Below are positions 1 through 7,453 of a stretch of DNA of 17,624 bases, in pieces. The notes under the pieces were generated by a model. It was given only the letters and a program-made list of their open reading frames with translations. It was not told the origin of the DNA and did no database searches. The stretch is taken from contig CACXHM010000183.1 of NCBI GenBank assembly GCA_902767465.1, forward strand, positions 1-17,624. The letters run 5' to 3'. Both the position numbers and the translations under genes were made by a program. Source of the DNA: an uncultured Bacteroidia bacterium. Lineage in GTDB: Bacteria > Bacteroidota > Bacteroidia > Bacteroidales > UBA932. Position 1 is the first letter of the stretch; the number at the start of each line of letters is the position of its first letter.

Positions 1-1
1 A

Positions 2-2896
2 GGAAAAGCCATCCAGCTGCACCCGCTCGCATGTACGGCATTCAACGCCGACTTCGACGGTGACCAGATGGCCGTCCACCTCCCGCTCGGCAACGCCGCC
101 ATCATGGAAGCACACCTTCTGATGCTCGGAAGCCACAACATCCTTAACCCTGCCAACGGTGCCCCTATCACGGTGCCTTCGCAGGATATGGTGCTCGGCC
201 TCTACTACATCACAAAAGTGCGTCCCGGCGCCAAGGGAGAAGGACTTACGTTCTACGGACCTGAGGAAGTCATCATCGCTTATAACGAAAAGGTTATCGA
301 CATGCACGCTGAAATAGGCGTCCGCATCCCCGTCGACAAAACCGATCCTTCCAAGGGAACACACATCGTGAAGACCACCGCAGGCCGCATCATCGTGAAC
401 CAGTATGTTCCGGACGAAGTTCCGTTCGTAAATGAGGTTCTCGGAAAGAAAGCCCTGCGCGGCATCATCACCAATGTGATCAAGAACACAGGTGTAACCC
501 GCACCGCCAAGTTCCTCGACGATATCAAGAACCTCGGTTACGACCAGGCCTTCCGCGCCGGTATCTCCTTCAACCTCGGAGACGTCATCATCCCCAAGGA
601 GAAGGAAGCCCTCATCGACGAAGGCTACAAGCAGGTGAACGAGATCCGCGGCAACTACGCGATGGGATTCATCACCAACAACGAGCGTTACAACAAGGTT
701 ATCGACCTTTGGACCACCATCGACAACAAGCTCACCGGCATCGTTACCCGCCAGATCTCTACCGATCAGCAGGGCTTCAACCCCGTGTTCATGATGCTTG
801 ATTCCGGAGCCCGTGGTTCAACCCAGCAGATCAAACAGCTCTGCGGTATGCGAGGCCTTATGGCAAAGCCGCAGAAGTCCGGAGCATCCGGTGCAGAGAT
901 TATCGAGAACCCTATCATCTCCAACCTTAAGGAAGGAATGACAGTGCTCGAATACTTCATCAGCACCCACGGTGCCCGTAAGGGTCTGGCCGATACCGCC
1001 CTCAAGACCGCTGACGCAGGTTACCTGACCAGGCGTCTGGTTGACGTATCGCACGATGTGATTATTACCGAAGAGGACTGCGGAACTCTCCGCGGCCTCA
1101 TCGCTACCGCCATTAAGAACAAGGACGAAGTTGTAGAGTCGCTCGGCGAGCGTATCCTCGGCCGCACGACCGTGCACGACATCTTCAATCCTCTCACCGG
1201 AGAACTCATCCTGCATGCAGGAGAGGAAATCCGCGAGGCACAGGCCGAACTGATCGACTCCCTGCCCATCGAGCAGGTCGAGATCCGCAGCGTCCTCACT
1301 TGCGAGAGCCGTCACGGCGTCTGCGCAAAATGCTACGGACGCAACCTGGCCACCAGCCGCATGGTTGAGAAGGGAGAAGTTGTCGGCGTCATCGCCGCCC
1401 AGTCCATCGGTGAGCCCGGTACCCAGCTTACGCTGCGTACCTTCCACGTTGGTGGTACTGCAGGAGGATCCGTCGTGGACTCCAGCATCGACTCCAAGTA
1501 CAATGGCAAACTTCAGTTTGAAGAGCTTCGTACCATTGAGCGCATCGGAGAAGAAGGCAATCCCGAGAATGTTGTGGTGAGCCGTATGACCGAACTGCGC
1601 ATCGTGGACGAAAATACCGGATACGCCTATTCACAATACGACATCCCTTACGGAGCCGTCCTCTTCAAGAAAGACGGGGACAAGGTATCCAAGGGCGACC
1701 GTATCTGCGAATGGGATCCCTACAACGCAGTCACCCTCGTTGAAACTGCAGGAAAGGTTGCTTTCGAGAACATGATCGAAGGCGTAACCTTCCGCAAGGA
1801 CAATGCCGACGAGTTCAGCATGAGCACCGACAAGGTGATCATCGAGAGCAAGGACAAAACCAAGAACCCTACCCTCGTGCTGCTTGACTCCAACGGCGAG
1901 ACCATAAGGCAGTACAACCTGCCTGTGGGTGCACACGTCACTGTTGAAAACGGTACCGACGTAAAGGTTGGCGAGATCATCATCAAGATCCCCCGCGCAA
2001 TCGGCAAGGCTTCCGATATTACCGGCGGTCTGCCCCGCGTCACCGAACTGTTCGAAGCCCGCAACCCTTCAAATCCCGCAATCCTTTCCGAAATCAACGG
2101 CGAGGTCGAGATGGGCAAGGTGAAACGAGGCAACCGCGAAATCGTGGTGAAGAACCGCAGCGGCGTCGAGAAGCACTATCTGGTGCCTCTGACCAAGCAG
2201 ATCCTTGTGCAGGAGAACGACTACGTGAAGGCCGGTACACCTCTGTCCGACGGTGGCGTGTCCCCTACCGACATTCTCAATATCCTCGGTCCCGTAAAAG
2301 CCCAGGAATATATTGTGAATGAAGTTCAGGCCGTTTACCGTCTGCAGGGCGTGAAAATCAACGACAAACATTTCGAAATCATAGTGCGCCAGATGATGCG
2401 CAAGGTGGAGATCACCAACCCCGGCGACACCGAATTCCTGCAGGAGGAACTCGTGGACAAGAGCCGTTTCATGGATGTGAACGACGCTATCTACGGCAAG
2501 TACCTCGTGCTCGAACCCGGTGACAGCGAGCGCTACTCAATGGGAGACCTCGTGAGCGCACGAGACATGCGTAGCGAGAACTCCTCGCTTGAGCGCCAGG
2601 GCCGCAAGGGCATGACGGTGCGTCCGGCAGAACCTGCCACCGCACGGCTCATGCTCCAGGGTATCACCCGCGCAGCTCTGCGTACAGGCAGTTTCATCTC
2701 CGCAGCCTCCTTCCAGGAGACCACCAAGGTGCTCAGCGAAGCCGCAATCCGCGGCCGTGTCGACCATCTTGAAGGCCTCAAGGAGAACGTTATCTGCGGT
2801 CACCTTATCCCCGCCGGTACCGGTCTTTCCGACTACCAGGATATCGTGGTGGGACGCAAGGACGAGGCTGTGCAGGATCAGCTGATGGACCTGTAA
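2..2896 (+). CDS. rpoC: DNA-directed RNA polymerase subunit beta' (5' truncated)
   Basis: This is the C-terminal part (about 965 residues) of the RNA polymerase beta' subunit, which forms the catalytic centre of transcription with beta. The reading frame is open from base 2, and the N-terminal third (roughly 450 residues by comparison with E. coli beta') lies left of the window. The first residues contain the invariant NADFDGDQMAVH loop whose three aspartates hold the catalytic magnesium (bases about 44-82). The second zinc site is seen as a Cys at 1079-1081 and the CESRHGVCAKC cluster at about 1302-1334. The bridge-helix/trigger-loop signature QSIGEPGTQLTLRTFHVGG follows at about 1402-1458. 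The C-terminal segment with ITRAALRTGSFISAASFQ is normal and the gene ends at TAA 2894-2896. An ATG at 68 lies inside the DFDGD loop and is not the gene start. In bacteria rpoC normally follows rpoB, which is expected just upstream. Confidence 0.98.
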   Translation, partial: GKAIQLHPLACTAFNADFDGDQMAVHLPLGNAAIMEAHLLMLGSHNILNPANGAPITVPSQDMVLGLYYITKVRPGAKGEGLTFYGPEEVIIAYNEKVIDMHAEIGVRIPVDKTDPSKGTHIVKTTAGRIIVNQYVPDEVPFVNEVLGKKALRGIITNVIKNTGVTRTAKFLDDIKNLGYDQAFRAGISFNLGDVIIPKEKEALIDEGYKQVNEIRGNYAMGFITNNERYNKVIDLWTTIDNKLTGIVTRQISTDQQGFNPVFMMLDSGARGSTQQIKQLCGMRGLMAKPQKSGASGAEIIENPIISNLKEGMTVLEYFISTHGARKGLADTALKTADAGYLTRRLVDVSHDVIITEEDCGTLRGLIATAIKNKDEVVESLGERILGRTTVHDIFNPLTGELILHAGEEIREAQAELIDSLPIEQVEIRSVLTCESRHGVCAKCYGRNLATSRMVEKGEVVGVIAAQSIGEPGTQLTLRTFHVGGTAGGSVVDSSIDSKYNGKLQFEELRTIERIGEEGNPENVVVSRMTELRIVDENTGYAYSQYDIPYGAVLFKKDGDKVSKGDRICEWDPYNAVTLVETAGKVAFENMIEGVTFRKDNADEFSMSTDKVIIESKDKTKNPTLVLLDSNGETIRQYNLPVGAHVTVENGTDVKVGEIIIKIPRAIGKASDITGGLPRVTELFEARNPSNPAILSEINGEVEMGKVKRGNREIVVKNRSGVEKHYLVPLTKQILVQENDYVKAGTPLSDGGVSPTDILNILGPVKAQEYIVNEVQAVYRLQGVKINDKHFEIIVRQMMRKVEITNPGDTEFLQEELVDKSRFMDVNDAIYGKYLVLEPGDSERYSMGDLVSARDMRSENSSLERQGRKGMTVRPAEPATARLMLQGITRAALRTGSFISAASFQETTKVLSEAAIRGRVDHLEGLKENVICGHLIPAGTGLSDYQDIVVGRKDEAVQDQLMDL

Positions 2897-2920
2897 GCCA
2901 TTTCGAAATCCGCACTTTTT

Positions 2921-2957
2921 CCGAGGCTGGACTTTTGAGGTTCAGCCTCGGTTTTTT
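2921..2957 (+). terminator. Rho-independent terminator of rpoC
   Basis: An 11-bp stem is formed by 2921-2931 and 2941-2951, with a core of CCGAGGCTG against CAGCCTCGG, one G-U pair, and a 9-nt loop. It is followed directly by six T residues (2952-2957). It lies 25 nt after the rpoC stop codon and is a textbook intrinsic terminator that would separate the rpoC transcript from the next gene. Confidence 0.92.
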
Positions 2958-2987
2958 ATGAGATAACAAAACAACATGAAAAATAGC

Positions 2988-2995
2988 TATATTTG
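2988..2995 (+). promoter_or_regulatory. Bacteroidota-type -7 box (TAnnTTTG) before the SIMPL gene
   Basis: TATATTTG matches the Bacteroidota -7 consensus TAnnTTTG exactly and lies just downstream of the rpoC terminator, where a new promoter is expected. No clear TTG-type -33 box is seen at the usual distance. If it is functional, transcription would start within a few bases of the ATG at 3000, giving an almost leaderless mRNA. A chance match in this AT-rich gap cannot be excluded. Confidence 0.45.
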
Positions 2996-2999
2996 TAAT

Positions 3000-3704
3000 A
3001 TGAAACAGAGTAAAGTTATTGAGGCATGCATCGTAGCTGCCGCCATTGTCATTTTCGGCCTTCTGCTAAAGGCTGGTGTCGATAATTTCACAAACAGGGA
3101 CCGCCGGGTAACCGTGAAAGGTCTTTCTGAGATTGAAGTGCCTGCAGACCATATTACATGGGCAATCACCACCGTCGAAACAGGTGACGACCTGCAGCTG
3201 GTATATGCAAATGCCACTTCCAAGCTCAATAAAGTGAAAAAATTCCTGATGACGGGAGGCTTGCAGGAAGAAGAAATCATCGAAGGTACACCAACCGTTA
3301 CCGACAACGAGGCGGACCGCTGGAGTGCAGAGAAGATGCCTTTCCGCTACAAGATCAAAACAACCATTACCGTCGATTCCGGGAATGTGGACAAGGTTCG
3401 GAGCCTTATCTCCCGACAGGGCGAACTCCTTCAACAGGGTGTCGCTATAATAGGGAACGAATATTCCAACCCCGTAAGCTATTCCTTCGTATCATTCCAG
3501 GAAATGAAGCCCAAGATGATGGAAGAGGCCATTGCCAATGCACAAATCACGGCAAAGCAGTTCGCCACCAATTCCGGAAGCCGTCTCGGCAAAATCATTT
3601 CCGCCGACCAGGGACAGTTCAGTATCAACAGCAAGGATGACAACAACCCGCAAATCAAAAAACTCCGCGTGGTAACCACCATCACCTATCAGCTCAAACA
3701 CTAA
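3000..3704 (+). CDS. SIMPL (DUF541) domain membrane-anchored protein
   Basis: The product is a 234-residue protein of the SIMPL/DUF541 family, whose biochemical role is poorly defined (envelope or stress-associated in several bacteria). A short basic N-terminus precedes one hydrophobic segment at about residues 9-27. This is probably an uncleaved anchor that places the rest in the periplasm. The SIMPL domain follows, with VTVKGLSEIEVPAD near its start and the family-like QGELLQQG and SFQEMKPKMMEEAIANA segments. An in-frame ATG at 2976 would add eight residues (MKNSYICN). The start at 3000 is preferred because the added part is not hydrophobic, and because a TAnnTTTG box at 2988-2995 would leave the 2976 codon untranscribed. 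The upstream A-rich stretch keeps 2976 possible. The stop codon is one base before cysS, so the two genes are very likely co-transcribed. Confidence 0.88.
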   Translation: MKQSKVIEACIVAAAIVIFGLLLKAGVDNFTNRDRRVTVKGLSEIEVPADHITWAITTVETGDDLQLVYANATSKLNKVKKFLMTGGLQEEEIIEGTPTVTDNEADRWSAEKMPFRYKIKTTITVDSGNVDKVRSLISRQGELLQQGVAIIGNEYSNPVSYSFVSFQEMKPKMMEEAIANAQITAKQFATNSGSRLGKIISADQGQFSINSKDDNNPQIKKLRVVTTITYQLKH

Positions 3705-3705
3705 G

Positions 3706-5232
3706 ATGCGCACTCTTTTCCTCACCAATACTCTCACAAGGAGCAAGGAGATCTTCAAGCCTGTGAATCCCGGGCACGTAGGAATGTATGTCTGCGGTCC
3801 CACAGTTTACGGTGATGCCCACCTGGGGCATGCCCGCCCCGGGGTTACGTACGATGTGCTCTTCAAACTTCTCCGTCATCTCGGATACAAGGTTCGCTAT
3901 GTGCGCAATATAACCGATGTGGGCCATCTGGAGCACGATGCCGATGAAGGTGAGGACAAAATTGCGAAGAAGGCACGCCTTGAGCAGCTTGAGCCCATGG
4001 AGGTGGTGCAGAGCTATACCTTCCGCTACCATGAAGCAATGAGGCAGCTCAACGTCGCCCCTCCCTCAATCGAGCCGCGAGCCTCCGGACATATAGTTGA
4101 ACAGATTGAAGCCATCAAAAAAATTCTCGCCGCCGGATATGCGTACATCAGCAACGGAAGCGTCTATTTCGATGTGGCCAAATACAATCAGGATCATCAT
4201 TACGGAGTGCTTTCAGGCCGCAATCTCGACGATACGCTCGAAGGTACGCGAAGCCTCGACGGGCAGAGCGACAAGCACGCTCCCGCCGACTTCGCACTCT
4301 GGAAAAAAGCCGAACCCGAGCATATCATGCACTGGCCGTCCCCCTGGAGCGAAGGCTTCCCCGGATGGCATCTGGAATGCTCTGTGATGGGAGAGAAGTA
4401 CCTCGGCGAAGAATTCGACATCCACGGAGGCGGTATGGACCTGATGTTTCCCCATCACGAGTGTGAAATCGCACAGAATGTAGCTTCGAGAGGGACACAG
4501 GGAGTGCACTACTGGGTGCACAATAATATGATTACAATCAACGGGCAGAAGATGGGCAAAAGCCTCGGCAATTTCATTACCCTGCCACAGCTCTTTGCGG
4601 GCGACCATCCAAAGCTGGAACGCGCCTTTAGCCCGATGACCATACGTTTCTTCATCCTCCAGGCCCATTACCGTGGCACCCTGGACTTCAGCAACGAAGC
4701 ACTTCAGGCCGCAGAAAAGGCATATAAGAAGGTCATGCAGGCTGCGAAAGACCTCTACGCAATGGCAGGGAAACACGCACCCGCGCTCCCCTACGGCGAA
4801 CTATCCGAGGCTGTCGCCCCGGACACCTGCCCTGCGGAAAGGGACGAAGTCAAAGCGGTTTTCGATGGAGTGTACGATGCTCTCTGCGACGACATCAACA
4901 CCCCCGTAGCCCTCAGCCATATTTTCGAAGCCGTGCGCATCATCAACAGCGCCAAGGCTGGTTCACTTAAACTCGGAAAAGGCGACATCGACACGCTGGT
5001 GCAGGTTTTTGACGACATTGTTTTCGGAGTTCTGGGACTTCGCGACGAAGAAGCTGCCGAAGCCGGCAACGGCAAAGTGGTTAGCGGCCTTATGGACATG
5101 GTGCTTGAAGCGCGCGCAAAAGCCAAGGCAGAGAAAGACTGGGCCAAGTCCGATGCTATCCGTGATGCACTCAAAACTCTTGGCATAACGGTTAAAGACA
5201 CCAAAGATGGTGCTGAATGGTCGATTGAATAA
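3706..5232 (+). CDS. cysS: Cysteine--tRNA ligase
   Basis: This class I aminoacyl-tRNA synthetase charges tRNA-Cys with cysteine in the cytosol using ATP. The 508-residue product is full length for the family. The HIGH-type signature is HLGH at residues 39-42, preceded by CGPTVYGDA. The KMSKS-type loop is KMGKS at 282-286. The zinc ligands that let the enzyme select cysteine are present as C30, C225, H250 and E254, at spacings matching C28, C209, H234 and E238 of the E. coli enzyme. The C-terminal DALR-type helical region, with a run of Ala- and Lys-rich helices, closes the protein. The start is ATG 3706, one base after the SIMPL stop (TAA-G-ATG), which suggests translational coupling. No T-rich terminator follows the gene; a structured non-coding gap does. 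Confidence 0.98.
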   Translation: MRTLFLTNTLTRSKEIFKPVNPGHVGMYVCGPTVYGDAHLGHARPGVTYDVLFKLLRHLGYKVRYVRNITDVGHLEHDADEGEDKIAKKARLEQLEPMEVVQSYTFRYHEAMRQLNVAPPSIEPRASGHIVEQIEAIKKILAAGYAYISNGSVYFDVAKYNQDHHYGVLSGRNLDDTLEGTRSLDGQSDKHAPADFALWKKAEPEHIMHWPSPWSEGFPGWHLECSVMGEKYLGEEFDIHGGGMDLMFPHHECEIAQNVASRGTQGVHYWVHNNMITINGQKMGKSLGNFITLPQLFAGDHPKLERAFSPMTIRFFILQAHYRGTLDFSNEALQAAEKAYKKVMQAAKDLYAMAGKHAPALPYGELSEAVAPDTCPAERDEVKAVFDGVYDALCDDINTPVALSHIFEAVRIINSAKAGSLKLGKGDIDTLVQVFDDIVFGVLGLRDEEAAEAGNGKVVSGLMDMVLEARAKAKAEKDWAKSDAIRDALKTLGITVKDTKDGAEWSIE

Positions 5233-5234
5233 CA

Positions 5235-5351
5235 CGGCAGAATCGTCCGCCGCTCCAGGCCATCCGCGCCGTGCAAAGGGCCGAGCCGTGACCCACAAGG
5301 GGCCGACGGTCCCGGCATTGCCCGTCCGAATGCATGCGGACGATTCTGTCG
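5235..5351 (+). repeat. Long-range inverted repeat enclosing a 117-nt GC-rich element, possible structured RNA or small mobile repeat
   Basis: Bases 5238-5250 (CAGAATCGTCCGC) are the exact reverse complement of 5336-5348. One G-U pair and two more G-C pairs outside extend the stem to 16 bp (5235-5250 with 5336-5351). The enclosed 85 nt are GC-rich and can form smaller helices, for example GACGG 5305-5309 with CCGTC 5322-5326 and GGCC 5279-5282 with GGCC 5301-5304. The element begins three bases after the cysS stop. It has no T-tract, so it is not a usual terminator. It contains no convincing ORF, no recognised riboswitch and no SRP or 6S signature. No clear target-site duplication flanks it. 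It could be a non-coding RNA, a 3'-UTR element or a miniature inverted-repeat element. Confidence 0.6.
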
Positions 5352-5374
5352 AACTTTCGCATAAGTGTAAACAA

Positions 5375-5445
5375 CGGTCCCGAAGATGGACCGCAATGTG
5401 CGTTTAACCGTCAAAAATGCTCACTACGGTCCAAGGCATGGACCG
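5375..5445 (+). repeat. Two tandem hairpins with identical CGGTCC/GGACCG stems in the xth leader
   Basis: CGGTCC-N7-GGACCG occurs twice, at 5375-5393 (loop CGAAGAT) and 5427-5445 (loop AAGGCAT). The 6-bp stems are identical and the loops unrelated, and the dyad centres are 52 bp apart. Both copies are followed by CA. The 5' arm of the first can also pair with the 3' arm of the second, so alternative foldings exist. They lie in the 241-bp gap (5233-5473) upstream of xth. As DNA they could be a duplicated operator; as RNA, a leader structure. No known protein-binding consensus was recognised. Confidence 0.6.
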
Positions 5446-5458
5446 CAGGCAACAGTCA

Positions 5459-5465
5459 AGAAGGA
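5459..5465 (+). promoter_or_regulatory. xth: Shine-Dalgarno-like site fixing the xth start
   Basis: AGAAGGA sits eight bases before the ATG at 5474. Such a clear Shine-Dalgarno match is less usual in Bacteroidota. It supports ATG 5474 over the in-frame ATG at 5417, which would place one of the hairpins inside the coding sequence. Confidence 0.6.
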
Positions 5466-5473
5466 TTGATCGA

Positions 5474-6226
5474 ATGAAACTGATAAGCTGGAACGTAAAC
5501 GGCCTGCGGGCCGTGGCAGGCAAAGGGTTCGCGGATATCTTCGTGGATCTGGACGCCGATTTCGTGTGTCTGCAGGAGACCAAATTGCAGGCGGGGCAGA
5601 TTGACCTTGACTTTCCCGGCTATACCTCCTACTGGAATTATGCCGACAAGAAGGGCTATTCCGGCACCGTAATCTACACAAGGCTCCAGCCTGTTGACGT
5701 CAGTTACGGCATCGGTATCGACGAACACGACCACGAAGGACGGGTCGTAACTGTGGAAATGCCGGATTTTTATCTGGTTAACGTCTATGTGCCCAACTCC
5801 CAGGACGGCCTTAAGAGGCTGGACTACCGGATGCGCTGGGAGGACGCCTTCCGTGCATACGTATGCGGCTTGGCGAAGAAGAAAGGTGTGATCATCTGCG
5901 GGGACATGAATGTAGCGCACGAACCCATCGACCTCAAAAACCCCGACACAAATCATTTCAACGCAGGATTCACCGACGAGGAACGCGCCAAGATGAGCGA
6001 ACTGCTCTCTGCCGGATTCGCCGACAGTTGGCGCAGCCAGCATCCCGGCGAAGCGAAGTACTCATGGTGGAGCTACAGGATGGCCGCCCGCGAAAGGAAT
6101 GTGGGGTGGCGCATCGATTATTTCCTCGTCTCCGACAGCCTGGTCCCCCGCATTGAATCGACCGGCATCCATAACGAAATCTTTGGCTCGGACCATTGTC
6201 CGGTAGAACTGGTACTGTCAGATTAG
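5474..6226 (+). CDS. xth: Exodeoxyribonuclease III (AP endonuclease family)
   Basis: The product is a 250-residue enzyme of the exonuclease III / AP endonuclease fold (endonuclease/exonuclease/phosphatase superfamily). It cuts DNA at abasic sites and removes 3' blocking groups in base excision repair. The motifs are in order: SWNVNGLRA with N7, LQETK with E35 (metal ligand), NVYVPN, GDMNVAH with D144 and N146, the WWSYR/NVGWRIDYF segment, and GSDHCPV with the catalytic pair D240-H241. The start at 5474 was chosen because the protein then begins MKLISWNVNG, as in family members, and because AGAAGGA precedes it. The ATG at 5417 would add 19 residues of low-complexity, Arg-rich sequence. LacI-type regulator translation begins 7 bp after the stop, so the two may share a transcript. 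No clear own promoter was found in the structured upstream gap. Confidence 0.96.
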   Translation: MKLISWNVNGLRAVAGKGFADIFVDLDADFVCLQETKLQAGQIDLDFPGYTSYWNYADKKGYSGTVIYTRLQPVDVSYGIGIDEHDHEGRVVTVEMPDFYLVNVYVPNSQDGLKRLDYRMRWEDAFRAYVCGLAKKKGVIICGDMNVAHEPIDLKNPDTNHFNAGFTDEERAKMSELLSAGFADSWRSQHPGEAKYSWWSYRMAARERNVGWRIDYFLVSDSLVPRIESTGIHNEIFGSDHCPVELVLSD

Positions 6227-6233
6227 CCATCCC

Positions 6234-7259
6234 ATGAAAAAGGTCACGCTCGCAACCATCGCGCAAAAATGCGGATGCTCCGTAACGACCGTATCCCGTG
6301 TCCTGAACGGAAATGCAGACAGGTACAGGATCAGCGCCAGGACCAGAGAAGCGGTGATGGCCGAAGTTGCCAGATGCGGATATATCCCATCGTTCACCGC
6401 CCAGAGAATCAGGCGAAAAGGCTCCGGAATGATAGGACTGCTCCTCCCATCCATCGCCAACCCGTATTTTGCAGACATGGCAAGCGCCATAGTGTCAGAG
6501 CTGCGCAAATCGGACCTCACCGCGATTCTGATCGATACAATGGAAAATGAGACACGGCTGAACGAGAGCGCAAGGGCACTGCTTACAAGAAGGGTGGAAG
6601 GTATCATTGCAGTACCTTGCGGGGAAGACCCGGGAGTGCTGGAACTGATATCCCGAGAAGTGCCGGTAGTGCTGATTGACCGCTTTTACAAAAAAACGAC
6701 TCTGTCATACGTAACCACCAATAATTTCAAGGGCGGCTACGATGCTACCATAAAGCTGATCGAGGCCGGGCACAAACGAATTGCCTGCATACAGGGCGAA
6801 CGCGATTCCATGCCCAACCAGGAAAGGGTCGAGGGCTATCTGCAGGCCATGAGGGAAGCCGGACTTTCCGATTTTACACGTATCCAGGGTGACGCATTTT
6901 CGGTCCAGAACGGATATCTTGAGACCAAAGTGATGATGAACGCGCCCCATCGGCCAACCGCAATCTTTGCACTCAGCAACACGATCCTTCTCGGCACATT
7001 GAAAGCCCTGAGAGAATCTTCCATTGCCGTCCCGGGGGATGTTTCCCTGATTTCTTTCGACGACAACCTGTATATGGATTACCTGACCCCGGTGATTGCA
7101 CGCATCGGACAGCCCGTAGGAAACATGGCCAAGCTGGCTGTTCGGATTCTCTGCGAGAAACTCGGCAACACAGGATTCGACGACGCTTATTCACAGATAC
7201 GTCTCCTTCCTTCTTTCATCCCCGGAGAATCAATCTCTAGCGCAAATTATGCGCAATAG
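6234..7259 (+). CDS. LacI-family transcriptional regulator
   Basis: The 341-residue product has the LacI/GalR layout. An N-terminal helix-turn-helix lies at about residues 5-26 (TLATIAQKCGCSVTTVSRVLNG). A hinge follows at about 50-62, and then a periplasmic-binding-protein-like sensor domain from about 64, with IGLLLPSIANPYFADM, VPVVLIDRF and GDVSLISFDD as family landmarks. The usual P-N in the hinge is P52-S53, and the minor-groove leucine position appears to be I59. Such proteins usually repress (sometimes activate) a nearby sugar operon and release DNA on binding a sugar or sugar phosphate. Here the ribokinase-SusCD-ADP-ribosylglycohydrolase operon starts 194 bp downstream, and an imperfect dyad at 7402-7424 is a possible target. 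A ribose-related effector is an inference from that context. The gene starts only 7 bp after xth. Confidence 0.93.
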   Translation: MKKVTLATIAQKCGCSVTTVSRVLNGNADRYRISARTREAVMAEVARCGYIPSFTAQRIRRKGSGMIGLLLPSIANPYFADMASAIVSELRKSDLTAILIDTMENETRLNESARALLTRRVEGIIAVPCGEDPGVLELISREVPVVLIDRFYKKTTLSYVTTNNFKGGYDATIKLIEAGHKRIACIQGERDSMPNQERVEGYLQAMREAGLSDFTRIQGDAFSVQNGYLETKVMMNAPHRPTAIFALSNTILLGTLKALRESSIAVPGDVSLISFDDNLYMDYLTPVIARIGQPVGNMAKLAVRILCEKLGNTGFDDAYSQIRLLPSFIPGESISSANYAQ

Positions 7260-7317
7260 CAACATCCTGTTTATCAGAGTATTTATCTGGATTTATTCTT
7301 ATTTAACGACTAATTAA

Positions 7318-7349
7318 CCCGATTCTTGTGCAAAAGTTTCGGGGTTTTT
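7318..7349 (+). terminator. Probable intrinsic terminator after the LacI gene
   Basis: CCCGA (7318-7322) pairs with TCGGG (7339-7343). An inner CTT/AAG pairing is separated from this by a TT/TT internal loop. G and then five T (7345-7349) follow, and a T-rich run continues to about 7366. The stem is short and imperfect, so efficiency is uncertain, but the position between lacI and the next operon fits. Confidence 0.55.
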
Positions 7350-7394
7350 ATTGTTTTTTCTGTTTTCAGCAGAATCAACTGCCCCCCATTTCCC

Positions 7395-7424
7395 TACATT
7401 AGCAATGGTCCTGTGGGCCAACGC
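7395..7424 (+). promoter_or_regulatory. Candidate promoter box and operator dyad upstream of the ribokinase operon
   Basis: TACATTAG (7395-7402) matches the Bacteroidota TAnnTTTG -7 box with one mismatch, but no -33 TTG is seen at the normal distance. It is abutted by the imperfect 23-bp dyad GC-N2-TGG-N-CC-N3-GG-N-CCA-N2-GC (7402-7424, centre 7413). This would sit over the start site, a typical place for a repressor of the LacI type encoded next door. An 8-bp tandem direct repeat, AATAATCA, lies at 7432-7447 just before the start codon. The rest of the 7260-7453 gap is AT-rich leader. Functional assignment is inference. Confidence 0.35.
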
Positions 7425-7453
7425 ACAGATTAATAATCAAATAATCAATACTG

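Noticed and set aside
5235..5351. SRP RNA or 6S RNA in the structured gap
   Set aside because: The conserved GGTCAGG/GGAAG/AGCAGC core of the small SRP RNA is absent, and the element is shorter than 6S RNA and lacks a recognisable central bulge arrangement.
5235..5351. Insertion sequence
   Set aside because: There is no transposase and no clear target-site duplication. Only a non-autonomous miniature element remains possible.
5207..5407. 66-codon plus-strand ORF across the cysS-xth gap
   Set aside because: It begins inside cysS in another frame, shows no recognisable domain and spans the inverted-repeat element, whose base composition explains the open frame.
5417..5473. Upstream in-frame start for exonuclease III
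   Set aside because: The added 19 residues are unlike family N-termini and overlap a hairpin, while ATG 5474 has a Shine-Dalgarno-like AGAAGGA and gives the typical MKLISWNVNG start.
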